A stretch of 64,000 nucleotides of DNA from Micromonospora costi (GTDB lineage: Bacteria; Actinomycetota; Actinomycetes; Mycobacteriales; Micromonosporaceae): positions 620,001 to 684,000 of the forward strand of contig NZ_RBAN01000002.1 in assembly GCF_003626655.1 (NCBI RefSeq), read 5' to 3'. Both the position numbers and the translations under genes were made by a program. Positions within the stretch are counted from its first letter, which is position 1; the number at the start of each line of letters is the position of its first letter. Shown one piece after another: positions 53,695 through 63,475 of this stretch. The notes beneath the pieces are model-generated. The model saw only the letters and a program-made list of their open reading frames with translations, did not search any database and was not told the origin of the DNA.

Positions 53695-54797
53695 CGGGCC
53701 ACCGCCTCGTAGACGAAGTTCAGCAGCGCGACGTCGCCGTCCCGCCGCCCGTACGCCGCCGCGGCCGCACCCATGGCGCCGAGCCGGTGCGGGTCGCGCA
53801 CCAGCGGGATGACCGTGCGCTCCAGCCAGGCCGGGGTCATCTCGGCGTCGTCGACCAGCAGCCCGCCGCCGGCCTCCACCACGGGCAGCGCGTTGCGCTT
53901 CTGCTCCTGGTTGCTGTGCGGGTACGGCACGTAGATGGTGGGCATGCCGATGGCCGCCACCTCGGCGACGGTCATCGCGCCGCCGCGGGCGAGCATGAGG
54001 TCGGCAGCGGCGTAGCCCAGCTCCATCTCGGACAGGTAGGGCAGGGTCACGTACGGCACCGGCAGGTCGGTGGGGATCGGCACCGGCTCGTTGCGGGCGC
54101 CCATCACGTGCAGCACCTGCACGCCGTTGCGGGCCAGTTCCTTGGCGGCGCCGGAGACGGCGAGGTTGATCGAGCGGGCGCCCGACGAGCCGCCGGCGAC
54201 GAAGAGCACCGGCAGGTCCGGGCGGAGCCCGAAGTGGGCCCGGGCGCGCTCGCGCAGCGCGGCCCGGTCGAGCCCGGCGATGCTGCGGCGCAGCGGCACA
54301 CCGACCACCCGGGCGTCGCGCAGTGACTCGGCCTGCACCGGCTGGTGCGGGAAGCCGACCGCGACGTTCTTGGTGAACTTCATGCCGAGCCGGTTCGCGA
54401 CGCCCGGCGGCACGTTGACCTCGTGGATCACGATGGGCAGCTCCCGGCGCCAGGCGGCGAGGTAGGCCGGCACCGAGACGTACCCGCCGAAGCCGATCAC
54501 CACGTCGGCCTGGACCTCGTCGATCACCTTGCCCGCGGCGCGGGCCGCGGTCCACATCCGGCCGGGCGTGCGGACCAGGTTCATGTTGATCGAGCGGGGC
54601 AGCTGGTAGGCGGGGATCGTCCGCAGGTCGTAGCCCTGCGGCGGGATCAGCTCGTTCTCCATGCCCCGGGGTGTGCCCAGGCAGGTGATCCGGACGCCCG
54701 GGTCGTGTCGGCGCAGGCAGTCGGCGAAGGCCAGCAACGGGTAGATGTGCCCCCCGGTGCCACCTCCCGCGAGCACCACCGAACGCAGCGGACCCAT
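53691..54797 (-). CDS. murG: Lipid II synthase MurG
   Basis: MurG transfers GlcNAc to lipid I to make lipid II at the inner membrane face. The 368-residue GT-B enzyme shows VLAGGGTGGHIYPLLAFAD, GFGGYVSVPAYLAA, IHEVNVPPGVANR and the donor-site ARGGAMTVAEVAAIGMPTIY with PYPHSNQEQKRNA. Its ATG overlaps the ftsW stop by one base (TGATG) and its stop overlaps the murC start. Confidence 0.96.
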   Translation of the reverse strand: MGPLRSVVLAGGGTGGHIYPLLAFADCLRRHDPGVRITCLGTPRGMENELIPPQGYDLRTIPAYQLPRSINMNLVRTPGRMWTAARAAGKVIDEVQADVVIGFGGYVSVPAYLAAWRRELPIVIHEVNVPPGVANRLGMKFTKNVAVGFPHQPVQAESLRDARVVGVPLRRSIAGLDRAALRERARAHFGLRPDLPVLFVAGGSSGARSINLAVSGAAKELARNGVQVLHVMGARNEPVPIPTDLPVPYVTLPYLSEMELGYAAADLMLARGGAMTVAEVAAIGMPTIYVPYPHSNQEQKRNALPVVEAGGGLLVDDAEMTPAWLERTVIPLVRDPHRLGAMGAAAAAYGRRDGDVALLNFVYEAVAR

Positions 54798-56395
54798 CAG
54801 CGTCTCCTCTCGCTCGCCGTCCCGCTCCGCGCCCGGGCCTGCCGGGTGCCGCGGGGTGCGGCCTGGCCGTCCTCCCGCCGCTCCCGAGACCGGGGCACGG
54901 GCCCTCGGGCAGGCGGCGGCGACGCCGTCCGGCGACGCCGTCCGGGAAGCGGCGGCAACGGGGCCCAGAGTAGTCGGACCCACCGGGCCGGCGGACGGGC
55001 ATGCAGGGCTCTGGCCGCATCGGGTTCGGCGCGGGCGAAGGAGGCCAGCATGCCGACCGCCGCGAGCGTGACGACCAGGGCGCTTCCGCCGTCGGAGATG
55101 AACGGGAGCGGGACGCCGGTCAGCGGCAGCAGCCCGACGACGCCGCCGACGTTGATGACGGCCTGGCCGACCAGCCAGGTGGTCACGGCCGCGGCGGCGA
55201 GCCGGCGGAACGGGTCGTCGACCCGCCGGGCGATCCGCAGCCCCGTGTAGGCGAGCACGGCGAACAGCGTGAGGACCACCGCGCACCCGACCACGCCGAG
55301 TTCCTCGGCCACGATGGCGAAGATGAAGTCGTTGTGCGCCTCGGGCAGCCAGTTCCACTTGAGGCTGCTCTTGCCCAGCCCGACGCCGAACCAGCCGCCG
55401 TGCTCGATGGCGAGCCGCCCCTGGTAGATCTGCCAGCAGGGATCACCGCACTCGTCGGGGGCCGGCGGGTTGAGGAAGTTGGTGAGCCGGGCCAGGCGGT
55501 AGTTCTCCGCGCCCTGCTCCCCGGACCCGGCGCCGAGCGAGGCGACCGCGACCAGCAGGCCGATCCCGAGCAGGCCGGCCAGCGAGAGCGCGCCGAAGAC
55601 CCGCATCCGCACCCCGGCCGCCCAGAGCAGGCCGATCAGCAGCGCGAGCAGGCAGATCATGGTGCCCAGGTCGTTGAAGCCGACCAGCACGAAGAGCAGG
55701 CCGACCACCGGGAAGAGGGGGGTGGCCAGCTCCCGCCACCAGCCCAGCGCCGCGCCCTTGCGGGCGAGCACGTGCGCGCCCCAGAGCACCAGCGCGAACT
55801 TGGCCAGCTCCGCGGGCTGCAGCTGGACGCCGCCGAGGTAGAGCCAGTTCAGGTTCGCCTCGATCGGGCCGATCCGGGCCGAGTCCTCACCGGCCAGCCG
55901 TCCCCAGGCGACCAGCAGGTTGAGCACGAGCAGGAGCCCGACGGCGGTGAGCAGCAGGGGCCGGCCCAGCGAGCGGTACGTCGTGGCGGGCAGCCGCTGG
56001 CAGGCCCAGAAGGCGATCACCCCGATCACCGCGAACACGGCCTGCTTGGCCAGCGACGCGGAGGCGTTGCCGTCCTCGGCGTAGTCCTTCACGCTGGTCG
56101 CCGAGAAGACCATGGTGAGGCCGATGACCAGCAGCAGGCCGGCCGACGAGATCAGCAGGTAGTAGGAGGCCAGCGGGCGGTCCAGCAGGCCGCGCAGCGC
56201 GGCGAGGCCGCCGGCCGCGTCCAGGCCCCGCAGCGCCGTCGGTGGCGTGCCGGCCGCGTCGTCCGGGCCGCGCGCCGTCGCCGCCTCGGTGGTACGCCCA
56301 CTGCCCGGCGTACGCCGGGACCTGGCGTCGGTGCCGCCCTCGGGTGCTCGTCCCTCCCCCACCCGGACATCATCGCGGCTGGACCGGTCGCCCAC
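54797..56395 (-). CDS. ftsW: SEDS glycosyltransferase FtsW
   Basis: FtsW polymerises lipid II at the septum. From GTG 56395 the protein is 532 residues: a disordered N terminus of about 75, ten transmembrane helices (first LASYYLLISSAGLLLVIGL) and a basic disordered tail of about 60. Conserved parts: LQPAELAKFALVLW, FNDLGTM, LPEAHNDFIFAIVAEELG and LPLTGVPLPFISDGGSA. The frame stays open to an ATG at 56503, but that part lies inside a palindromic repeat, so I place the start later; 56362 is also possible. murD, normally just upstream, is missing. Confidence 0.9.
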   Translation of the reverse strand: MGDRSSRDDVRVGEGRAPEGGTDARSRRTPGSGRTTEAATARGPDDAAGTPPTALRGLDAAGGLAALRGLLDRPLASYYLLISSAGLLLVIGLTMVFSATSVKDYAEDGNASASLAKQAVFAVIGVIAFWACQRLPATTYRSLGRPLLLTAVGLLLVLNLLVAWGRLAGEDSARIGPIEANLNWLYLGGVQLQPAELAKFALVLWGAHVLARKGAALGWWRELATPLFPVVGLLFVLVGFNDLGTMICLLALLIGLLWAAGVRMRVFGALSLAGLLGIGLLVAVASLGAGSGEQGAENYRLARLTNFLNPPAPDECGDPCWQIYQGRLAIEHGGWFGVGLGKSSLKWNWLPEAHNDFIFAIVAEELGVVGCAVVLTLFAVLAYTGLRIARRVDDPFRRLAAAAVTTWLVGQAVINVGGVVGLLPLTGVPLPFISDGGSALVVTLAAVGMLASFARAEPDAARALHARPPARWVRLLWAPLPPLPGRRRRTASPPPARGPVPRSRERREDGQAAPRGTRQARARSGTASERRR

Positions 56396-56438
56396 CCCCG
56401 CAACCGCTCCTTCGGCGTGTCGCCCCTCCCGTCCCCGC

Positions 56439-56508
56439 CGATCTTGCACTTCCGGCCCCGGAAACGCCCCCTTTCGGAGCTTTCGCCGGGGCAGAAAGCG
56501 CAAGATCG
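56439..56508. repeat. Palindromic repeat element between mraY and ftsW
   Basis: A 70-bp imperfect palindrome. Outer arms begin CGATCTTGC and end GCAAGATCG; inner arms carry GGCCCCGG and CCGGGGC. It can fold as a long GC-rich hairpin and resembles dispersed repeats I recall from Micromonospora intergenic regions. It occupies the place where murD would be expected. Confidence 0.65.
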
Positions 56509-56522
56509 CGCAGGAGGACGGG

Positions 56523-57647
56523 TCAGGTCACGTTGGCCAGGAACTCGCTGTAGAACAGGCCCAGGGCGATGGCCACGCCGATGCCGGCGATGATCCAGAA
56601 CCGGACCACGATGTTGACCTCGCTCCAGCCGGCGAGTTCGAAGTGGTGCTGCAACGGTGACATCCGGAAGACCCGCTTGCCGGTGGTCCGGAACGAGATG
56701 ATCTGGATCACCACGGACATCGTGATGATCACGAACAGGCCGCCGATGATCGGCAGCAGCAGGATGGTCCGGGTCGACATCGCCATGCCGGCGATCAGCC
56801 CGCCCAGCCCCAGCGCGCCGGTGTCACCCATGAAGATCCGGGCCGGCGAGGTGTTCCACCACAGGAAGCCCACACAGGCGCCGGCCGCCGCGCCGGCGAT
56901 CAGCGCGATCTCCAGCGGGTCCCGGACCGTGTAGCAGTACGCCTGCGTGTAGTCCGGGTCGGCGCACCAGTGCCGGTACTGCCAGAACGCGATCAGCGCG
57001 TACGCCGCGAGGACCATCACCGACGCGCCGGTGGCCAGGCCGTCGAGGCCGTCGGTGAGGTTCACCCCGTTCGTCGTCGCCATCACCACGAGGATGAACA
57101 GGATGACCGCGCCGATCTTCGTGAGGTCGAGCGCCGGGATGTCCCGGATGAAGCTGAGCGTCGTGCTGCCCACCGTCTCGGTGTTCGTCACCTTGCCGGC
57201 CGCGTCGGTCATCGTGCTGGGGAAGTACAGCGCCACGACCCCGAACACCGCTCCCACCAGGATCTGGCCGAGCAGCTTGCCACGCTTGTTGAGGCCCGCG
57301 CTGTTGCGCTTGCGCACCTTGAGGAAGTCGTCGATGAAGCCGACGGCCCCGGAGAACACCATGAGCCCCAGCAGCACCAGCGCCGTGATGGTCGGCTCGA
57401 CCTGGGCGATCTGGAGGTCCGGCAGCGTGGTCAGGGCCAGGTGGCCGGCGACGTACGCGATGACCGTGGCCAGGATGAAGACCACGCCGCCCATCGTCGG
57501 CGTGCCCTTCTTGCCCTGGTGCATGGCCGGGCCCTCGGCCCGGATCGGCTGGCCGGCCTTGAGCCGCGTGAAAACCTTGATCGCGATCGGGGTGCAGAGG
57601 AGCGAGATCAGGAAAGCCACCCCGACGGCGACGATGACCGCCCTCAC
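56523..57647 (-). CDS. mraY: Phospho-MurNAc-pentapeptide translocase
   Basis: MraY attaches UDP-MurNAc-pentapeptide to undecaprenyl phosphate, forming lipid I. The 374-residue protein has ten transmembrane helices. Catalytic motifs: [31 protein letters not shown] and the histidine cluster [13 protein letters not shown], with [12 protein letters not shown] between. GTG 57647 overlaps the murF stop (GTGA). Confidence 0.97.
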   Translation of the reverse strand: MRAVIVAVGVAFLISLLCTPIAIKVFTRLKAGQPIRAEGPAMHQGKKGTPTMGGVVFILATVIAYVAGHLALTTLPDLQIAQVEPTITALVLLGLMVFSGAVGFIDDFLKVRKRNSAGLNKRGKLLGQILVGAVFGVVALYFPSTMTDAAGKVTNTETVGSTTLSFIRDIPALDLTKIGAVILFILVVMATTNGVNLTDGLDGLATGASVMVLAAYALIAFWQYRHWCADPDYTQAYCYTVRDPLEIALIAGAAAGACVGFLWWNTSPARIFMGDTGALGLGGLIAGMAMSTRTILLLPIIGGLFVIITMSVVIQIISFRTTGKRVFRMSPLQHHFELAGWSEVNIVVRFWIIAGIGVAIALGLFYSEFLANVT

Positions 57648-59056
57648 GCGGCGCCACCCCCGGTCGGCCCCGCACTTCCGGCGTCCGCGCGCAGCGCGTC
57701 GACCACGTCCCAGGTGCGGTACCGGGAGCCCTTGACCAGGACGACGTCGCCCGGCCGTAGCTCGCCCCGCAGCACCTCGACGGCCGCCGCCTGATCGGTG
57801 AGCACCACCGATTCTCCTCCCCAGTTACCTACCGCTGTCGCGCCCTCGTGGATCGGCGCGGCCGGCTCGCCCACCACGAGCAGCCGGTCGATGCCCAGCT
57901 CGGCCGCGAGCCGGCCGACCTCGGCGTGCCCGTCGCGCTCGTACGGGCCCAGCTCCGCCATGTAGCCGAGCACCGCCACCGTACGTCGGCCCCGACCGAT
58001 GCTCGCCAGCGCCCGGAGCGCGGCCGACATCGAGGCCGGGTTGGCGTTGTACGAGTCGTCGATGACCGTGACCCCGTCGGGACGGTCGAACACGTCCATC
58101 CGCCGGGTCGACACGAGCCCCAGCTCGCCCAGCGCCTGTGCCAGCTCGGCCAGCGGCATGCCCAGCTCGCGGGCGACCGCCGCCGCGGCGAGCGTGTTGG
58201 AGACCTGGTGGCGGCCCGTCAGCCCGAGGCGCACCGGCGCGCGCCCCTCCGGCGTCACGAGGGTGTACGAGGCGCGGCCCCGGTCGTCGAGGACGACGTC
58301 CTCGGCCCGCACGTCGGCGTCGGACGCCTCGCCGTAGCGGACCACCCGGGCGTTCGTGCGCGAGGCCATCGCGTCCACGAGGTTGTCGTCGGCGTTGAGC
58401 ACCGCCAGGCCGTCGACCGGCAGCGCCTCGACCAGCTCGCCCTTGGCCAGGGCGATGTTCTCCCGCGAGCCGAACTCGCCGATGTGGGACGTCCCGACGT
58501 TGAGCACCACGGAGATCCGCGGTGGCACCAGCTCGCACAGGTAGCGCACGTGGCCGATCCCCCGGGCGCCCTTCTCCATCACCAGGTAGCGGGTGTCCGG
58601 CCCGGCCTTCAACGCCGTGTACGGGTGCCCCAGCTCGTTGTTGAACGACCCCGGGGGCGCGACCGTGGCGCCGAGCCGGGCCGTGAGCTGGGCGATGAGG
58701 TCCTTGGTGGTGGTCTTGCCGGACGAGCCGGTCAGGCCGATGACGGTGAGGTCGGGCAGCCGGTCTACGACCGCGCGGGCCAGGCGGCCCATCGCGTCGC
58801 GCGCGTCGTCGACGAGCACCATCGGCACGCCGGACACCTCCCGGGTGCCGAGCACGGCCACCGCTCCGGCCTCGACGGTCCCGGCCGCGTAGTCGTGGCC
58901 GTCGACCTTCTCGCCCGGGAAGGCGACGAAGAGCCCGCCCGGGGTGACCTTCCGCGAGTCGAACTCGACGGGCCCGGTGACCCGGGCCTGCGGGTCGGCG
59001 GCCACGAGCCGCCCGCCGACGGCGGCGGCCACCTCGGCCAGCGTCAGCGGGATCAC
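57644..59056 (-). CDS. murF: UDP-MurNAc-tripeptide D-Ala-D-Ala ligase
   Basis: MurF adds D-Ala-D-Ala to the tripeptide precursor. The 470-residue protein has the N-terminal UDP-binding domain ([20 protein letters not shown]), the ATP loop [45 protein letters not shown] and [14 protein letters not shown] 59056 overlaps the murE stop and its own stop overlaps mraY, so murE-murF-mraY is one coupled unit. Confidence 0.96.
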   Translation of the reverse strand: MIPLTLAEVAAAVGGRLVAADPQARVTGPVEFDSRKVTPGGLFVAFPGEKVDGHDYAAGTVEAGAVAVLGTREVSGVPMVLVDDARDAMGRLARAVVDRLPDLTVIGLTGSSGKTTTKDLIAQLTARLGATVAPPGSFNNELGHPYTALKAGPDTRYLVMEKGARGIGHVRYLCELVPPRISVVLNVGTSHIGEFGSRENIALAKGELVEALPVDGLAVLNADDNLVDAMASRTNARVVRYGEASDADVRAEDVVLDDRGRASYTLVTPEGRAPVRLGLTGRHQVSNTLAAAAVARELGMPLAELAQALGELGLVSTRRMDVFDRPDGVTVIDDSYNANPASMSAALRALASIGRGRRTVAVLGYMAELGPYERDGHAEVGRLAAELGIDRLLVVGEPAAPIHEGATAVGNWGGESVVLTDQAAAVEVLRGELRPGDVVLVKGSRYRTWDVVDALRADAGSAGPTGGGAA

Positions 59057-60579
59057 CGGCGACCCGCCAGGTCCCCGAAGCGGGCGCGCAGGGCGTCGGC
59101 CAGTTCGGTGTGGTCGTCGAACGGGAGCACCTGGCCGCCCACCTCCTGGCCACGCTCGTGGCCCTTGCCGAGCAGCGCGATCACGTCGCCCGGCTCGGCC
59201 AGTCGTACCGCCTCGTCGATGGCCGCCCGTCGGCCGGCCACCTCCTCGATCCGTGCCGCCGCGCCGGCCTGCCGCGCCCCGGCCAGCACCTCGGCGCGGA
59301 TCGTGCCCGGATCCTCCGTACGCGGGTTGTCGTCGGTCACCAGCACCACGTCGGCCCCCTCCGCGGCGGCGGCGCCCATCACCGGCCGCTTGCCCCGGTC
59401 CCGGTCGCCGCCGGCACCGATCACGCAGATCAGCCGGCCGGCGCTGAGCTCCCGCAACGCGGCCAGCGCAGCCACGATCGCGTCCGGCTTGTGCGCGTAG
59501 TCGACCACCCCGCGCACCGGCGCGTCCGCAGGGGTGACCAGTTCCAGCCGGCCCGGCACGCCGCCGCAGGCCGCCACGCCGGCGATCGCGGTGCCCGGGT
59601 CCACCCCGACGGCCACCAGCGCGGCGATGGCCAGCAGCGCGTTGGCCACGTTGTGCCGCCCGGGCAGTGCCACGCTGCCCGGCAGGATGAGCCCGCCCGG
59701 GCCGTGCACGGTGAACCGCTGGGCGTAGCCCTCGCCGCCGATCCCGTCGGCCCACCAACTGGCGGCCGGGTCGCCGGCCGCCGAGTAGCTCACGGTGGCC
59801 GGCTTGAACAGCGGCCGCAGCGCCGGATCGTCGTGGTTGAGCACCTCCACGGCGCAGCGCCCGTCGAACAGCTGCGCCTTGGCGGCGAAGTACTCGGCCG
59901 AGTCCGCGTGGAAGTCCAGGTGGTCGGACCCGAAGTTCGTGTAGCCGCCGACGGTGAACCGCACGCCGCCGACCCGCCCCATGGCGAGCGCGTGGCTGGA
60001 CACCTCCATCACCACGGCGGTGACCCCGCGCTCCCGTGCGGCGGCGAGCATGGCGTGCAGGTCGGTCGCCTCGGGAGTGGTCCGGACGCTGTCGATCACC
60101 AGGTCGCCCAGGCGGGTTTCGACCGTGCCGATCAGCCCGGTGGCGTGTCCGGCGGCGCGCAGCCCCGACTCGATCAGGTAGGCGGTCGAGGTCTTGCCGG
60201 CCGTGCCGGTCACCCCGATCACGGTCAGCCCGGCCGTCGGATCGCCATAGACCGCGGCGGCCAGCGTGCCGAGCACCGCGCGGGGGTCGGCCACCACGAT
60301 CGCGGGCAGGCCGGCGGCGGCCACCGCGGGCGCGCCCGCCGCGTCGGTGAGGGCGGCCACGGCGCCGGCCTCGGCCGCGGCGGCCGCGAACTCCGCGCCG
60401 TGCCGGCGGGCGCCGGGCAACGCGGCGTACAGGTCGCCGGGGCGGACCTCCTGGCTGGCGTGTGTGATGCCGGTCACCAGCACCTCGCCGGCGTCGACAG
60501 GCGGCGGGCCCGCCAGCCGGGCGGCGAGGTCGCCGAGCCGAACACCGATGACGGTACGGGGGCGAGGATTGCCGGACAC
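59053..60579 (-). CDS. murE: UDP-MurNAc-tripeptide synthetase, DAP type
   Basis: MurE adds the third amino acid of the stem peptide. The DDNPR motif (VLVTDDNPRTED) marks the meso-diaminopimelate type. The 508-residue protein also shows VIGVTGTAGKTSTAYL (ATP loop), MEVSSHALAMGRV, FTNFG-like GYTNFGSDHLDFH and DYAHKPDAI. I chose GTG 60579: TAGGGT lies eight bases upstream, giving a leaderless start, although the frame is open to 60618. This suggests a promoter inside the cluster. Confidence 0.95.
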   Translation of the reverse strand: MSGNPRPRTVIGVRLGDLAARLAGPPPVDAGEVLVTGITHASQEVRPGDLYAALPGARRHGAEFAAAAAEAGAVAALTDAAGAPAVAAAGLPAIVVADPRAVLGTLAAAVYGDPTAGLTVIGVTGTAGKTSTAYLIESGLRAAGHATGLIGTVETRLGDLVIDSVRTTPEATDLHAMLAAARERGVTAVVMEVSSHALAMGRVGGVRFTVGGYTNFGSDHLDFHADSAEYFAAKAQLFDGRCAVEVLNHDDPALRPLFKPATVSYSAAGDPAASWWADGIGGEGYAQRFTVHGPGGLILPGSVALPGRHNVANALLAIAALVAVGVDPGTAIAGVAACGGVPGRLELVTPADAPVRGVVDYAHKPDAIVAALAALRELSAGRLICVIGAGGDRDRGKRPVMGAAAAEGADVVLVTDDNPRTEDPGTIRAEVLAGARQAGAAARIEEVAGRRAAIDEAVRLAEPGDVIALLGKGHERGQEVGGQVLPFDDHTELADALRARFGDLAGRR

Positions 60580-60587
60580 GGCGTCAG

Positions 60588-60593
60588 ACCCTA
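60588..60593 (-). promoter_or_regulatory. -10 box before murE
   Basis: TAGGGT on the minus strand, eight bases before GTG 60579, in a 91-bp gap after ftsI. The -35 region is weak. It would start an internal transcript for murE-murF-mraY. Confidence 0.4.
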
Positions 60594-60670
60594 CCCGGTC
60601 GTCCGGCGCCGGCCGCACAGCCGCCCCGGTGGTTCGTCCGCACTCACCGATGATGTCCCGCCGTGCCTGC

Positions 60671-62866
60671 TCAGCGCGGATAGACGACGAACTTGGGCGG
60701 CTTACCGGCCGATGGCGGCACCTTGTAGTGACGCAGGGTGAACTGCATGATCTCCTTGAACGCCGTGTTGGCGATCGCGGCGCCGCCGCCGTCGGGCGCG
60801 TACGCGAAGACCGCCACCACGTACCGGGGCTTCTCCGCCGGTGCCATGCCGATGAAGGAGTTCACCTCGCCGGGCTGCTTCCGGCCGTCCTCCAGCCGCC
60901 ACCCGGTGCCGGTCTTGCCGGCCACCCGGAACCCGGGCACCGCGGCCGTCACACCGGTCGCCCCGTCGACGGTCGTGACGGCCTCCAGCAGGGTACGCAG
61001 CGCGGCGGCGTTCTGCGGGCTCAGCACCGAGCGGGTGACCGGGGCCGGCGCGAGCGTCCGCTTGCCGTCCGGCCCGATCACCTCCTTGATGAGGTGCGGC
61101 TGCACGTACGTCCCGTCGTTGGCGATCGCGGCGTACGCGGCGGCCATCTGCAGCGGGGTGGCGTCCACGCTGTGCCCGATCGGCACCGAACCGTGCGAGG
61201 AGTCGCTCCACTCGTCGACGGGCAGCAGCCGGCCGTCGGCCTCACCGAGCATGCCCTCCCCGGTCGGCTGGCCGAGGCCGAACCGGCGCTGGTAGTCGAT
61301 GAGACGGTCGGGGCCCAGCCGGTCGGCGATCGTGATCGTGCCGACGTTCGACGAGTACGCGAGCATCCCGGCCAGGCTCATCTTCTTACCGTTCGCCGGG
61401 TGGGTGTCGGAGAACCAGGTGTCACCCTTCTTGATGCTGTTCGCGATCGGCAGGGTGGTGTCCGGCGTGATCACCCCCTCCTGGAGCGCCGCGCCGAACG
61501 TGATCGCCTTGTGGATCGAGCCCGGGTCGACCACGAAGCTGGTGGCCGCGTCCTCCCGCGCGACCGGGTCGCTCGGCAGGGGTTGCGCGGCGTTGTAGGT
61601 GGGGTTGCTGGCCTGCGACAGCACCTCCCCGGTGGCGGTGTCGATCACGATGGCCGCCCCGGTGCCCCCCTTGGCCTGCGCCATGTGCCGGCTCAGGAAG
61701 ACCTGCGTCCAGTACTGCAGGTCGCGGTCGAGGGTGAGCTTCAGCGAGCTTCCCGGCTTGGGCTGGGTGGTCGAGCTGTAGCCGCCCGGGATGGGCGCGG
61801 CCAGGTCGCCGAGGCCGGCCTCGTAGACCCGCTTGCCGTCCTGCCCGCGCAGGACGTCGTCGTAGGCTGCCTCGAGCCCTTCCAGCCCGGCCATGTCCTG
61901 GCTCGTGAAGCCGATGAGATTGGCGGCCAGGTCGTCGCCCGGCACCTCGCGGCGCTCGTCGCGGTGCACGCCGATACCGGGCAGCTCCAGCGCGAGCACC
62001 TGCTTGGCCCGGGAGATCTCCACCCCCCGGGCCAGGTACTCGAAGCGCGACGGGTTGCCGTTCTCCAGCTTCCGCGGCTGCATCAGCGTGACCAGCTTCG
62101 ACACGGAGATGCCCAGCAGCGGCGAGAGGGCCCTCGCGGTGGCCGCCGGGTCCTTGATCATCGTCGGGTCGGCGTAGACGTACCGGGCCTCGACGCTGTG
62201 CGCGAGCGGTTTGCCGTCCCGGTCGACGATGGCGCCGCGCGGCGCCGGCAGGTCGACCGTCCGCGTCCGGTCGGCGACGCCGCCACCGGCGTACGCCGGG
62301 GTGTCCACCGCCTGGAGGACGACCAGCCGGATGCCGATGGTCGCGAAGATCGCCAGGGTGAGCACGGTGCCCAGGCGCAGGCGCAGCCGCGGGTCGGCGA
62401 GTTTCGGTGGCCGGGGCGGCTTGCGGACCGGCCGGCGGGCGGCGGACCGGTCCGGCCGGCGCGGGCTGCGCGGGACGGTCCGGCGTCGCGGTGCCGGCGG
62501 CTCGTCCGCCGGGGCACGCGGAACGCGTGGCTGCACGGTCCGGACCACGCCCGACCGGCCGGCGGCCGGCGCGTCCCGGCGGGCGGCGCGGGCCGCGCCC
62601 GCGCGCCCGCCGTCGAGCACCTGCAGCGCGGGCCGGAACGGGTCACCCGAGCGGGTGCTGCGCGGCGTACGCCGCTGCTCGGCGCCCGCCCCGGCACGCG
62701 CCGTCCCGCCCTGCTCCTCGCGGATCGTCCGCCCGCGCGGGGTGTACGCGCGGGCGCCGGAGATCCCCCCGACGCCCGACTCGCCGCCCCGGCCCGCGGT
62801 GTCCCGCGACGAACCGCGCCGGGCGCCCGTGGCGTCCCGGCGCGGCTCGTCCGACCTCGGCGGCAC
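60671..62866 (-). CDS. ftsI: Septal penicillin-binding protein FtsI (PBP3)
   Basis: FtsI is the septal transpeptidase. The 731-residue protein has an unusually long, Arg/Pro-rich cytoplasmic N terminus of about 160 residues, one transmembrane helix (TVLTLAIFATIGIRLVVLQA), the PBP dimerisation domain (RGAIVDRDGKPLAHSVEARY) and the transpeptidase domain. The catalytic Ser-x-x-Lys is in DPGSIHKAI, the SxN in AYSSNVGT and the KTG in VAGKTGTGW. GTG 62866 starts three bases after the ftsL stop. Confidence 0.95.
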   Translation of the reverse strand: MPPRSDEPRRDATGARRGSSRDTAGRGGESGVGGISGARAYTPRGRTIREEQGGTARAGAGAEQRRTPRSTRSGDPFRPALQVLDGGRAGAARAARRDAPAAGRSGVVRTVQPRVPRAPADEPPAPRRRTVPRSPRRPDRSAARRPVRKPPRPPKLADPRLRLRLGTVLTLAIFATIGIRLVVLQAVDTPAYAGGGVADRTRTVDLPAPRGAIVDRDGKPLAHSVEARYVYADPTMIKDPAATARALSPLLGISVSKLVTLMQPRKLENGNPSRFEYLARGVEISRAKQVLALELPGIGVHRDERREVPGDDLAANLIGFTSQDMAGLEGLEAAYDDVLRGQDGKRVYEAGLGDLAAPIPGGYSSTTQPKPGSSLKLTLDRDLQYWTQVFLSRHMAQAKGGTGAAIVIDTATGEVLSQASNPTYNAAQPLPSDPVAREDAATSFVVDPGSIHKAITFGAALQEGVITPDTTLPIANSIKKGDTWFSDTHPANGKKMSLAGMLAYSSNVGTITIADRLGPDRLIDYQRRFGLGQPTGEGMLGEADGRLLPVDEWSDSSHGSVPIGHSVDATPLQMAAAYAAIANDGTYVQPHLIKEVIGPDGKRTLAPAPVTRSVLSPQNAAALRTLLEAVTTVDGATGVTAAVPGFRVAGKTGTGWRLEDGRKQPGEVNSFIGMAPAEKPRYVVAVFAYAPDGGGAAIANTAFKEIMQFTLRHYKVPPSAGKPPKFVVYPR

Positions 62867-62869
62867 GGA

Positions 62870-63475
62870 TCAGCGTCCCGCGCCCTGCTGGCTGGTCACC
62901 GACGGCGCGCCGGTGGCCGGCTGCGGAACACCGATGGTCTGGCCGTCGGGCAGCCGGATGTACCCCGGCTCGCCCGACTCGACCAGGCCGAGCTTGCGTG
63001 CCTCGGCGGCGAGGTTGCCCGGCGCCTCGGCGTCGGCGATCTGCTTGTTCAGCTGCTGCTCCTCCAGGTCCAGCTTGGCCTGCTGCTGCTCGAGCTTCTC
63101 CAGCCGGAACGCGTTCTCGTTGATCTTGGTATTGACCAGCAGGATGCCGAGCACCCCGCCGACCACGAGCACCACGATCAGCGCCGCGAACGGCGCCCGC
63201 GGCACCTTCACCGGCGGCGGCGGAGCCACCCGCAGCCGCGGCGGGCGCGCCCCGGTGGTGGCCGGCCGCTCGGCCGGCCGCAGCGCGGCGCTGCCCTGGA
63301 CCGGGAACTCACGCGCCCCCCGCGCGCGGGTCTCCCCCTGCCGGTTCACCCGGTCCATGCGTGCCGTACCGTTCCCGACGCGGTCGGCCCGCTCCGCCGC
63401 GGTCCGGCCCCCCGACCGCGGTGCGCGCTGCCCGACGCCGGCGAAGTCCCGGCGGTCGCGCCTGTCAACGTTCAT
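62870..63475 (-). CDS. ftsL: FtsL-like septum formation protein
   Basis: A 201-residue bitopic protein in the ftsL position between rsmH and ftsI. About 95 basic, disordered cytoplasmic residues are followed by one transmembrane helix ([19 protein letters not shown]) and a coiled coil with heptads ([28 protein letters not shown]), then a short [20 protein letters not shown] segment. Sequence similarity alone is weak, but position and topology fit FtsL. ATG 63475 overlaps the rsmH stop. Confidence 0.85.
   Translation of the reverse strand: MNVDRRDRRDFAGVGQRAPRSGGRTAAERADRVGNGTARMDRVNRQGETRARGAREFPVQGSAALRPAERPATTGARPPRLRVAPPPPVKVPRAPFAALIVVLVVGGVLGILLVNTKINENAFRLEKLEQQQAKLDLEEQQLNKQIADAEAPGNLAAEARKLGLVESGEPGYIRLPDGQTIGVPQPATGAPSVTSQQGAGR

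Noticed and set aside
56396..56503. N-terminal extension of FtsW to ATG 56503
   Set aside because: The extra codons are read from the palindromic repeat and give a basic, low-complexity sequence unlike FtsW N termini.
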